Positions 43,616-51,641 of a stretch of DNA of 60,121 bases are shown here, piece by piece. The notes under the pieces are model-generated. The model was not told the origin of the DNA. It worked only from the letters and a program-made list of their open reading frames with translations, and searched no databases. Source of the stretch: Saprospiraceae bacterium (GTDB lineage: Bacteria; Bacteroidota; Bacteroidia; Chitinophagales; Saprospiraceae); assembly GCA_020436935.1 (NCBI GenBank), contig JAGQWX010000030.1, forward strand, positions 1-60,121, given 5' to 3'. How positions within the stretch are numbered: the stretch's first letter is position 1; every line of letters begins with the position of its first letter. The position numbers were made by a program, and so were the translations under genes.

Positions 43616-44641
43616 CTATCTCTGAACCCTTCCACTTGCATCTCCCTGCATTAAATCTTTTACTTCTTTCAAAGTGGCGTGATTGAGGTCGCCCGGGATG
43701 GTGTGTTTGAGTGCACTGGCGGCCACTCCAAACTCAGCAGCGTCAGGCATACTCATACCCGTCACCAGGCCATAAATCAATCCACTCGCAAAAGAGTCAC
43801 CACTGCCTACCCTGTCAACAATTCTGACATTGTATTTTTTGGTGTGGTAGTATTCTTCGCCATTGCATACCAATGCAGACCAGCCATTATCGCTAGCGCT
43901 GTAAGATTCCCTTAATGAAGAAGCGATGAATTTAAATCCAAATTTCGCCTTCATTTGCTGGAATACATCTTTGTATCCTGAAAGATCGAGCTCCCCTTTT
44001 GTGACATCCGAATGGGCAGCCTTGAAACCTAATGTGGTTTCTGCATCTTCTTCATTACCTATACATACATCAACATATTGACATAGATCTGACATTACTT
44101 CTCTCGCTTTTTCTTTGCTCCACAACTTTTTCCTGTAATTCAAATCAATACTGGTGGTGATGCCTTTTGCTTTAGCTGCCTGAAGGGCGTGTTTGGTCAG
44201 CTCTGCAGAACTGTCGCTCAATGCCGGTGTTATTCCGGTAGTGTGAAACCAATCGGCTCCATCCAAAATTGCATCCCAGTCAAAATCAGAAACTTTGGCT
44301 TCTGCTATTGCTGCATTTGCACGGTCGTATACCACCTGTGAAGCCCTCATTGAAGCTCCTGTTTCCAAAAAATAAATACCCAACCTGGAACCACCTTTTG
44401 CCATAAAATCTGTGTTGACTCCATATCTTCTCAGGTGATTGATGGCGGATTGGCCAATCGGATTATCAGGCACTTTACTGACAAAAACCCCATTGAGACC
44501 ATAATTACACAGAGATGCCGCAACATTTGCTTCACCACCTCCATAGGTCACATCAAGACTATCTGATTGAACAAAACGCTGAAAACCGGGTGTTGAAAGT
44601 CTCAACATGATTTCTCCCAGGGTAACTACTCTTTTACTCAT
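43616..44641 (-). CDS. kdgK: 2-dehydro-3-deoxygluconokinase (PfkB family)
   Basis: The 341-residue protein has PfkB signatures: VTYGGGEANVAASLCNYGL, IDLNYRKKLWS and the ATP/anion-hole motif VDRVGSGDSFASGLIYGL. The early TLGEIMLRLSTPG and the size fit KdgK rather than a ribokinase. It phosphorylates 2-keto-3-deoxygluconate to KDPG, the fourth step after UxaC, UxaB and UxaA. It lies between uxaC (28 bp) and exuT (64 bp). No KDPG aldolase gene follows here. Confidence 0.92.
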   Translation of the reverse strand: MSKRVVTLGEIMLRLSTPGFQRFVQSDSLDVTYGGGEANVAASLCNYGLNGVFVSKVPDNPIGQSAINHLRRYGVNTDFMAKGGSRLGIYFLETGASMRASQVVYDRANAAIAEAKVSDFDWDAILDGADWFHTTGITPALSDSSAELTKHALQAAKAKGITTSIDLNYRKKLWSKEKAREVMSDLCQYVDVCIGNEEDAETTLGFKAAHSDVTKGELDLSGYKDVFQQMKAKFGFKFIASSLRESYSASDNGWSALVCNGEEYYHTKKYNVRIVDRVGSGDSFASGLIYGLVTGMSMPDAAEFGVAASALKHTIPGDLNHATLKEVKDLMQGDASGRVQR

Positions 44642-44669
44642 TAAACAATAATTTTTTGTAATTCTTTGA

Positions 44670-46085
44670 TTATAATTCTAAATATGCTTTGACATTGTTG
44701 TAGCAAATATCCTGTACAATTTTGCCTACCCATTCCATGTCATTGGGTATTTCACCTTTCTCGATTTCGTCACCAAACATCGCACAAAGTATTCTTCTGA
44801 AGTACTCATGTCTTGGGAAAGAAAGGAAACTTCTGGAATCCGTGAGCATGCCAATGAAGCAACTCAAAAGCCCCATATTGCTAAGGGTGTTGATTTGTTT
44901 TTCCATGCCATCTTTTTGATCCAGGAACCACCATCCTGAGCCAAATTGGACCTTTCCCTTTCTACTGCCATCGTTGAAATTGCCCACCATAGTCGCGAAA
45001 ATCTCATTGTCCGCAGGATTCAGGTTGTAAATGACCGTCTTTGCAAGTTTGTCTTCAGAATCAAGTTTCCCCAAAAACAAGGCAAGATTTTTGGCTTGAG
45101 ACCAATCTCCGATAGAATCCCATCCTGTATCTGGCCCCATAGTCCGCAGTGCTCTGGGATTGTTGTTTCTTAAGGCTCCCAGGTGAAACTGTTGGACCCA
45201 GCCCAACTCGTGGTAAATCAAGCCAAGTTCGTACAACATGGCAGACTTGAACTGGTCTACTTCAGCTTGAGATAAGGCACCGCCAGAAAGCTTTGTTTGT
45301 AAAATTTGCTCTATTTCGTTGTCTCTGAAGACAGCAAATGAAATGTATTCCAGTCCATGGTCAGCAGCCCTGCAACCCAATGAAGCAAAAAATTTCGCCC
45401 TCTCCTTCAAAGCAGAGATCAAATCGGGAAAACTTTTGATAGGGCCACCAGATACTTCTGATAACTTATTCAGAAATACCATAAAACTTTCTTGTTCGAT
45501 AAGAATAAACTTATCCGGTCTAAAGGAAGGAAACATTTTTAATGCTTCTCCTGAACTTGCAAATTGATGGTGGTATTCAAGCTGATCTGTTGGATCATCT
45601 GTAGTACAAACAACCTCCACATTCATCATGCCCAGAAGTCCCCATACATCGTGCGAACCATCGCCAAGTTGTCTGCTTGCTTCGGTGAAGATTTCTTTTG
45701 AAGTTTTCGGGTTGAGTACTTCTTCGATCCCAAAATATCGCTGCAATTCAAGATGGGTCCAATGATAAAGCGGATTTCTCAGCGTGTACGGTACTGTGAA
45801 CGCCCACTGCTCAAATTTTTCGATGTCGCTGGCGTCACCTGTGATGAACTGTTCCCTGACCCCAAGTGTCCTCATGGCCCGCCATTTGTAATGGTCGCCA
45901 TAGAGCCATGCCTGGGTGATATTCCCAAAAGTATGATTCCCCGCAATTTGTGAAGGTATGAGGTGGTTGTGATAATCAATGATTGGCATTTTTGCTGCAT
46001 AATCATGATATAACTGAGCAGCTGAGTCATTATGGAGGAGGAAGTTTTCATCCATAAATTTTTTGACATTACTTACGGTGTGCAT
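44670..46085 (-). CDS. uxaC: Uronate isomerase
   Basis: The 471-residue protein is a standard UxaC. It shows PIIDYHNHLIPSQI (metal-binding HxH-type start), the YLYGDHYKWRAMR-like stretch (AWLYGDHYKWRAMRTLGV), VVCTTDDPTDQLEYH, QFHLGALRNNN and the C-terminal LTDSRSFLSFPRHEYFRRILC. It converts galacturonate to tagaturonate and glucuronate to fructuronate. It lies 20 bp after uxaA in the same operon. Confidence 0.96.
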   Translation of the reverse strand: MHTVSNVKKFMDENFLLHNDSAAQLYHDYAAKMPIIDYHNHLIPSQIAGNHTFGNITQAWLYGDHYKWRAMRTLGVREQFITGDASDIEKFEQWAFTVPYTLRNPLYHWTHLELQRYFGIEEVLNPKTSKEIFTEASRQLGDGSHDVWGLLGMMNVEVVCTTDDPTDQLEYHHQFASSGEALKMFPSFRPDKFILIEQESFMVFLNKLSEVSGGPIKSFPDLISALKERAKFFASLGCRAADHGLEYISFAVFRDNEIEQILQTKLSGGALSQAEVDQFKSAMLYELGLIYHELGWVQQFHLGALRNNNPRALRTMGPDTGWDSIGDWSQAKNLALFLGKLDSEDKLAKTVIYNLNPADNEIFATMVGNFNDGSRKGKVQFGSGWWFLDQKDGMEKQINTLSNMGLLSCFIGMLTDSRSFLSFPRHEYFRRILCAMFGDEIEKGEIPNDMEWVGKIVQDICYNNVKAYLEL

Positions 46086-46105
46086 AATTTCTTTTATTTC
46101 TGCAT

Positions 46106-47752
46106 TTATAATGATACCCCTCTCTTCCAGGGGATAAAATCGTATTGTTCGTTGATCATGGCCTTAGATTTTTTTTCCCCTGAGGCGATTTGAATGATTT
46201 CTTCCAGCAAATCATCTGCAGCCTCTTCTATACTGACCTGGCCTGTGATCACCCCACCTGTATTAAAATCTATGATGTCCGACATTTTTTCAGACAACTG
46301 ATTGTTGCTGGAGACTTTTATAACAGGGGTAACCGGATTGCCTGTTGGGGTTCCAAGTCCTGTGGTAAAAAGAATGATGTTGGCGCCAGAACCTGCCAAA
46401 GCAGTGGTGGATTCAACATCATTGCCCGGGGTACACAAAAGGTTGAGTCCCGGTTTATTTACCGGTTCAGGATAATCCAGAACATCTGTGACCATTGTTG
46501 ATCCGCCTTTTTTTGCAGCTCCTGCAGATTTCATGGCGTCTGTTATTAGGCCATCTTTGATATTTCCCGGAGAAGGATTCATGTCAAAACTGCTGCCAAC
46601 CGCCAATGCTGAATTTTGATATTTTTCCATCAAATCAAGGAATTTTGCTGCAATCTCATCATTGGCACATCGATCTGAAAGCTCTTGCTCCACACCACAC
46701 AATTCAGGAAATTCCGAGAGCACAGCACTTCCTCCGAGGGTTGATATGATGTCTGAAACTCTTCCCAGGACAGGATTGGCTGATATGCCTGAAAATCCAT
46801 CAGAACCACCACATTCCAGTCCGATGACCAGTTTGGAAATGGGAGCTGCTGTCCTTTCAAGTTCGTTGGCCATTTTTAGTCCATCAATGGTTGCTGTGAT
46901 TGCTGTTTCAATCAAAACATCTTCTGATCCTAGTGTTTGTTGATCAAAGTAATACAAAGGTTTGTCAAACGCTGGATTTCTCTTGTTGATCTCTTCTTTT
47001 AATATTTCAAATTGTGCATTTTGGCAACCTAGACTGAGGACGGTTGCACCTGCAACATTGGGGTTGTTGAGATATCCGGCAAGCAGACCACACAAAGCCT
47101 GTGCATCTTGTCTGGTACCACCGCATCCCATCTGATGGGTCAAAAAGCGTACCCCATCTACATTCTTGAATGGATTGGTGTTTTCCTGATGTGAATTTTG
47201 ATTTCCACCTTCATTCTTTTGGGAAGCCTTTCCATGCACAATTTGTCGGGCGATTTGCCTGTATTTGTGATAACGGGAGTAGCCAAGTGCATCATTGATG
47301 GCATCTTTGATGATCTCAATATTCTTGTTTTCACAAAAAACCAGAGGGAATACCAACCAGTAATTGGCCGTCCCTACTCTGCCATCGCTGCGGACAAAGC
47401 CTTTGAAGGTTTGACCTCTCCATTTTGAGACGTCAATAGCTGGAAATTGTGTGCGTGGATTGCGCTGATGTACCTTTGCTGTTTTATGACTTACGTTGGT
47501 TGTAGTAATGGCCTGACCTGACGCAATCGGTTGCGTAGCTTTACCTACTATGATACCATACATGATTAGTTCATCACCAGTATCAAAATCATGCAACGCG
47601 TACTTGTGTTTGAGCTTGATATTTTCCTTGAGAATGATGGTTTTTCCAGCCACTTCAAGCTGCTCTCCGGCTTCAAGGTCTGTCAATGCTACAGCAACAT
47701 TATCTTGAGCATTTACAGTAAGTGTTCTAACCTTTAATGTGTCCGAAATCAT
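46106..47752 (-). CDS. uxaA: Altronate dehydratase
   Basis: The 548-residue protein has an N-terminal SAF domain (VALTDLEAGEQLEVAGKTIILKENIKLKHKYALHDFDTGDELIMYGIIVG) and the UxaA catalytic domain with conserved cysteines (TANYWLVFPLVFCENKN, THQMGCGG, LSLGCQN, IGLECGGSDGFSGISANP, LLCTPGNDVESTTALAGSGANIILFTTG). It dehydrates altronate to 2-keto-3-deoxygluconate. Its start overlaps the uxaB stop by 4 bp, indicating coupled translation. Confidence 0.96.
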   Translation of the reverse strand: MISDTLKVRTLTVNAQDNVAVALTDLEAGEQLEVAGKTIILKENIKLKHKYALHDFDTGDELIMYGIIVGKATQPIASGQAITTTNVSHKTAKVHQRNPRTQFPAIDVSKWRGQTFKGFVRSDGRVGTANYWLVFPLVFCENKNIEIIKDAINDALGYSRYHKYRQIARQIVHGKASQKNEGGNQNSHQENTNPFKNVDGVRFLTHQMGCGGTRQDAQALCGLLAGYLNNPNVAGATVLSLGCQNAQFEILKEEINKRNPAFDKPLYYFDQQTLGSEDVLIETAITATIDGLKMANELERTAAPISKLVIGLECGGSDGFSGISANPVLGRVSDIISTLGGSAVLSEFPELCGVEQELSDRCANDEIAAKFLDLMEKYQNSALAVGSSFDMNPSPGNIKDGLITDAMKSAGAAKKGGSTMVTDVLDYPEPVNKPGLNLLCTPGNDVESTTALAGSGANIILFTTGLGTPTGNPVTPVIKVSSNNQLSEKMSDIIDFNTGGVITGQVSIEEAADDLLEEIIQIASGEKKSKAMINEQYDFIPWKRGVSL

Positions 47753-49212
47753 GCTTTACTGGTTTGTTGATAGTAATCAACACAAACGTTTTGAAGTTCT
47801 TTTATCATCTCCTGATCCTCGTTTTCCAGGAAATAATGTGCAATATATTCATTAATGGTCTCTATATCACCATTCGAAATTTTGGAATTATAGATTTTTT
47901 CTGAAAAAGGATCATTCAGTTTAATTTTTAAATTTCCGACCTCAGTTAAGAAACCTCCATCTGATTGCATTGCAGGAATGGAAACCATAAAATAAGCAGC
48001 AAGCCCCTTCACCATGGTCTCAGGAAAGCGCCCAAATTTTCGGTAGTGTTCCTTCATCAGCGGAATGCACCGGATCTTGAACTTTTCCGTAAAGCTAAAG
48101 ATGATAGATTTCCAATAGTGCCTGATATTGGGATTTCTGAACCTGTCCAGAACATCCGCAGCGAATTTTTCCTTGACGTCCTCATCGATTTGCAAGGCAA
48201 TAGAAGCCCTGATATCCTTTGTCAGTTGTGATATAAATCCTTCAAATTCAGCATCTTGCATGCTGTCAGTTACAGTTTCCAGACCATGGGTCAATGCAAC
48301 TCCTGCAGAAAAAGTGTGTGCTGCATTCAACAACCTCAGCTTCAACTCCTTGAATACTGCAATATTGTCTGTTATTTTAATACCGTCATTGGCTTTCGCA
48401 AAGGAGAGAATCTCTTTGATTTCCGGAGTACCTTCTATGGCCCACAAATTATAAGGCTCTGAAACTATCAGCAATTCATCTTCGTAACCCAATTCTTGCC
48501 AGTATGCCCTAAGAACATCAGGATCCGGTTTTCCGGGAACAATCCTGTCAACCAGAGAATTGCAAAAGACTACCCTCTTTTCCATCCAGTCGATAAATGA
48601 CTGATCAACCACGTTTTTCTCAATGTGTTTTTTAAGAATGCTCTTCAGCAAATCACCGTTGTATTCCAGCAACTCAGTTGGAATGATGACCATTTCTGAC
48701 TGCAAAACATCCCCAAGCAATTCAAACCTTTTCATCAAATAAGCCAGCAATTTGCCGGGAAATGATTGTGGCGGCTGAGCTGTGATATCGTCATCAGTGT
48801 AAACCAATCCCTGTTCTGTTGTATTTGAAATCAAAATGTTTATTTCAGGAATTCCCGCTTTTTCCAAAACGGTTTCCCAGTCGGCCTTTGCGTGCAGGAC
48901 CTGACTTATGCTGGCATTGATGATGCTTTCATTGACGGCCTTACCGTCTGCATAACCTTTAATGATATGGGTGTACAGGTGGTCCTGTTGCTCAAAGTCA
49001 GTTCCTGCATTAGATCCGGTAGTTTTTACAACCACAATTCTACCTTTGAAATCTCCTGCCTTGTTGGCATGATCTACGAAAAAATCAGGAAGCCCTCTCA
49101 AAAGAACTCCCGTTCCGAATTGCAAAATGCGTTCGGGATATTCCAATATCTCTTGAGGTGATGTTTTCCCATCACTGTATTTTTCAATGAAATGTTTCTT
49201 TTCTAACAACAT
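47749..49212 (-). CDS. uxaB: Tagaturonate reductase
   Basis: The 487-residue protein belongs to the mannitol/altronate dehydrogenase family. It shows the nucleotide-binding start RILQFGTGVLLRGLPDFFVDHANKAG, ISNTTEQGLVY, and the C-terminal catalytic region ELKLRLLNAAHTFSAGVALTHGLETV and DRFRNPNIRHYWKSI. It reduces tagaturonate to altronate with NADH. A LacI-operator-like motif lies within its last codons (47776-47790). It lies 25 bp downstream of the SnoaL-like gene. Confidence 0.95.
   Translation of the reverse strand: MLLEKKHFIEKYSDGKTSPQEILEYPERILQFGTGVLLRGLPDFFVDHANKAGDFKGRIVVVKTTGSNAGTDFEQQDHLYTHIIKGYADGKAVNESIINASISQVLHAKADWETVLEKAGIPEINILISNTTEQGLVYTDDDITAQPPQSFPGKLLAYLMKRFELLGDVLQSEMVIIPTELLEYNGDLLKSILKKHIEKNVVDQSFIDWMEKRVVFCNSLVDRIVPGKPDPDVLRAYWQELGYEDELLIVSEPYNLWAIEGTPEIKEILSFAKANDGIKITDNIAVFKELKLRLLNAAHTFSAGVALTHGLETVTDSMQDAEFEGFISQLTKDIRASIALQIDEDVKEKFAADVLDRFRNPNIRHYWKSIIFSFTEKFKIRCIPLMKEHYRKFGRFPETMVKGLAAYFMVSIPAMQSDGGFLTEVGNLKIKLNDPFSEKIYNSKISNGDIETINEYIAHYFLENEDQEMIKELQNVCVDYYQQTSKA
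47776..47790. promoter_or_regulatory. Operator-like motif inside the 3' end of uxaB (weak)
   Basis: The motif AATCAACACAAACGTT at and around 47775-47790 differs at one position from the same stretch at the 33257 site. It falls in uxaB coding sequence about 25 bp before the uxaA ATG. It may be a chance product of the codons for QNVCVD. Confidence 0.2.
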
Positions 49213-49237
49213 AAATTTGAGTATGCTTTGTGTGTAA

Positions 49238-49669
49238 CTACATCTTTCTTACGGCTTGTCGGCCAATGATTTTCCAATCTTTTCCTTCTTTTACCCAAAC
49301 AGTCATGATGTGCAATTTCACCTCTCCTGGAGATCTACCGGCATCGTGGGTAGTAGCATAAAAATCATGGCGCACTATTCCAGTTTTGTTTTGGATGATG
49401 ATCTGTTGATTGCTGAGCTCAATAGAATCGAAGTTTGAATTGCCATTCACAATATTCTCGACAAACTCTTTCTGTGTTTCAATTTTACCGCTCGAATGCC
49501 CGTAAGTCAGATTTTCGCTCGAAATAGCCGTTAAGGTTGTTCTGTCGCCGTCTACCATGGCAGTCCGAAGGGCCTCCACCGCTTTCTCTAAGTTTTTCAT
49601 TTGCTTGTTTTGGGCTTTTAAACCGGTTATTGAAAGGGTCACTATCAATAAAATACTAAGTCTTTTCAT
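49238..49669 (-). CDS. Exported SnoaL/DUF4440-like protein
   Basis: The 143-residue protein has a signal peptide (MKRLSILLIVTLSITGLKAQ) and an NTF2-like alpha-beta fold of DUF4440/SnoaL type: VEALRTAMVDGDRTTLTAISSENLTYGHSSGKIETQKEFVENI ... KLHIMTVWVKEGKDWKIIGRQAVR. Members occur next to carbohydrate genes of Bacteroidota with no assigned activity, and may bind ligands or isomerise small molecules. It sits between GH105 and uxaB in the pectin operon, 9 bp after the former. Confidence 0.8.
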   Translation of the reverse strand: MKRLSILLIVTLSITGLKAQNKQMKNLEKAVEALRTAMVDGDRTTLTAISSENLTYGHSSGKIETQKEFVENIVNGNSNFDSIELSNQQIIIQNKTGIVRHDFYATTHDAGRSPGEVKLHIMTVWVKEGKDWKIIGRQAVRKM

Positions 49670-49678
49670 TGTAAAAAT

Positions 49679-51625
49679 TTATTTTAATAACCAATGGGCT
49701 AAAGCGGTGGCTGCATCAAAATTTTCGTAGTCAGAGGGCAGCTTTCTGCCATTCAAATATTCATTGTAGATCCAGGGATCTCCGATGACAAATACTTTAC
49801 CCATGCCAAAGTTAGCAGACGCCATGACAATATCTTTGCCTGCAACCGCAATTTTTTTAACACCTTTTTTTGTCTTTAAAGTGACCAGCTCTTTGACAAA
49901 CAATTTTTGATTTTCCTTAAATATTCCATTTCCCGCTGTGGTAAATACTGCACCATCAGGATAGTTGTCATTTTTGACAAAATTGATGTTCTTCATGGTA
50001 AAGGTAATGCCAAACTGTTTGGCCAATTCGTTGACATGCAAAGCATCTGAATTGGTAGTATCATTAGTCATCAACAGCAGATTACCCCCTTTCCTTACCC
50101 ATTCTGTGATTACAGTGATGTCTTCCTGGCCTATGTAATTGGGCTTAGGATTGTCCTTAACATGATCAGGATCGACAATGATATAAACATTCGCCTTATC
50201 TAAATCAGTCGGTTTTGGAGCGGTATCGAGGTGCTGAGTTTTTGCGCCCAGTCTTCTAAAAATATTGCCGAACCATGAAAAACCACTGTCAAATGGATCA
50301 TCCCACGTATAATGAAATCTTTTCCCGTCTTTATATTCATTGTTGAAATACCTGTCAAGCAGCACTACTTTGCCTTCTCCCGGCTTAGCTTCCGAGATGA
50401 GTTCGTACTCTATGCATGCCTGCATCAAAGGTCCGATGGCTTTCAAATCATCGTTTCTGGTCAACTCCTGGACATAATATTGATATGAACCATCTCTGTA
50501 GGGATTACCTCCCAAGCCGGCACCTGCAACCGCACGAATAAAATGGAATGTTCCACTTTCGTCTTTGGTGACAAACTCATTAAGCATACCTTCATATGCT
50601 TTTTGTGCTGGTGTAAGCATGCTCTCAGGAAGATATCCCAGCCTTATGCCTTTCAAAATAGAAGCCACAAACATAGCAGTTCCAGAACTTTCCAGGTAGT
50701 TTCCTTCTCTTCCTCCCTTATCTGTGACTTGCCACCAGGTCCCGGTTTTGGGGTCCTGAAACCTCAAAATGGCAGCTGCTAAGTTTTTATAAATCGCCAC
50801 CAATTCTCTCCTTTTAGCATGGTTGGATGGAAACATTTCCAGAACGTCCACAATACCCATCATATACCAACCCATGGCCCTGCTCCAGAATTCCGGAGAC
50901 TTACCTGTCTTGGGATCTGCCCATTTTTGCAACCGGCTTTCATCATATCCGTGGTACATCAGTCCGGTCTTTTCATCGATTGCGTTTTTTGCCATCCAGA
51001 TGAATTGGTCTGCAACATCATCCCAATGCGCATCATCTTCATTAAATTTCAGATAAGCCGCTTTAAATGGCTCTCCCATGTAAAGTCCATCCAACCACAT
51101 TTGATAAGGATAAACCATTTTATGCCAGTAACCCCCTTCTTTCAGGCGTGGTTGCCACTCCAATTGTTTCGCAAGTTGACCGGCAGCTATCAAATATCTT
51201 TTATCCCGATACACCTTGTGCAGGGTAAGCAATTGCCTTCCGGGAGGGATATTGTCCAGATTGAATTCCATCAAATCGTAGGTACGGATATCTCCTTTAT
51301 CTGAAACGAAATGATCCAGAATTCCTTTCATATAAATGAGATACTCTCGCTTTCCCGTTACTTCCCAAAGCCTTTCGAAGCCGGTGAGAACAACACCTAT
51401 TTCATAGTTCCATTTTGCCGGCCTTTTTTCTTCCTTATCGATTTGAGATTGATTGACCTGGACCGGTTTGCCATCAGCGCTGTATTGATTGATGTATCTT
51501 TTCACGACGATGGAGTCCTGATACTGCTTCATGATCGTGGACGCAAAATTTTCAGCCATAGAAATCTGTGCCTCAGAACTTGTCATGAGGAGAGTTAAGG
51601 CTACAATAAGGCTTATTTTGTTCAT
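49679..51625 (-). CDS. GH105/GH88-type unsaturated rhamnogalacturonyl hydrolase with C-terminal GATase-like (DUF4350) domain
   Basis: From the ATG at 51625 (signal MNKISLIVALTLLMTSSEAQ) the protein is 648 residues. Residues about 25-390 are a six-hairpin GH105 domain (YRDKRYLIAAGQLAKQL, YPYQMWLDGLYMGEPF with the catalytic Asp, PEFWSRAMGWYMMGIVDVLEMFP, GNYLESSGTAMFVASILKGI). The last 200 residues (NVYIIVDPDHVKDNPKPNYIGQEDITVITEWVRKGGNLLLMTNDTTNSDALHVNELAKQFGI ... IGDPWIYNEYLNGRKLPSDYENF) look like a DUF4350/glutamine-amidotransferase-like domain. It should release unsaturated galacturonate from lyase products. It overlaps nothing and follows the CE12-GH28 gene by 16 bp. Confidence 0.9.
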   Translation of the reverse strand: MNKISLIVALTLLMTSSEAQISMAENFASTIMKQYQDSIVVKRYINQYSADGKPVQVNQSQIDKEEKRPAKWNYEIGVVLTGFERLWEVTGKREYLIYMKGILDHFVSDKGDIRTYDLMEFNLDNIPPGRQLLTLHKVYRDKRYLIAAGQLAKQLEWQPRLKEGGYWHKMVYPYQMWLDGLYMGEPFKAAYLKFNEDDAHWDDVADQFIWMAKNAIDEKTGLMYHGYDESRLQKWADPKTGKSPEFWSRAMGWYMMGIVDVLEMFPSNHAKRRELVAIYKNLAAAILRFQDPKTGTWWQVTDKGGREGNYLESSGTAMFVASILKGIRLGYLPESMLTPAQKAYEGMLNEFVTKDESGTFHFIRAVAGAGLGGNPYRDGSYQYYVQELTRNDDLKAIGPLMQACIEYELISEAKPGEGKVVLLDRYFNNEYKDGKRFHYTWDDPFDSGFSWFGNIFRRLGAKTQHLDTAPKPTDLDKANVYIIVDPDHVKDNPKPNYIGQEDITVITEWVRKGGNLLLMTNDTTNSDALHVNELAKQFGITFTMKNINFVKNDNYPDGAVFTTAGNGIFKENQKLFVKELVTLKTKKGVKKIAVAGKDIVMASANFGMGKVFVIGDPWIYNEYLNGRKLPSDYENFDAATALAHWLLK

Positions 51626-51641
51626 CATTGATGCGACCATT

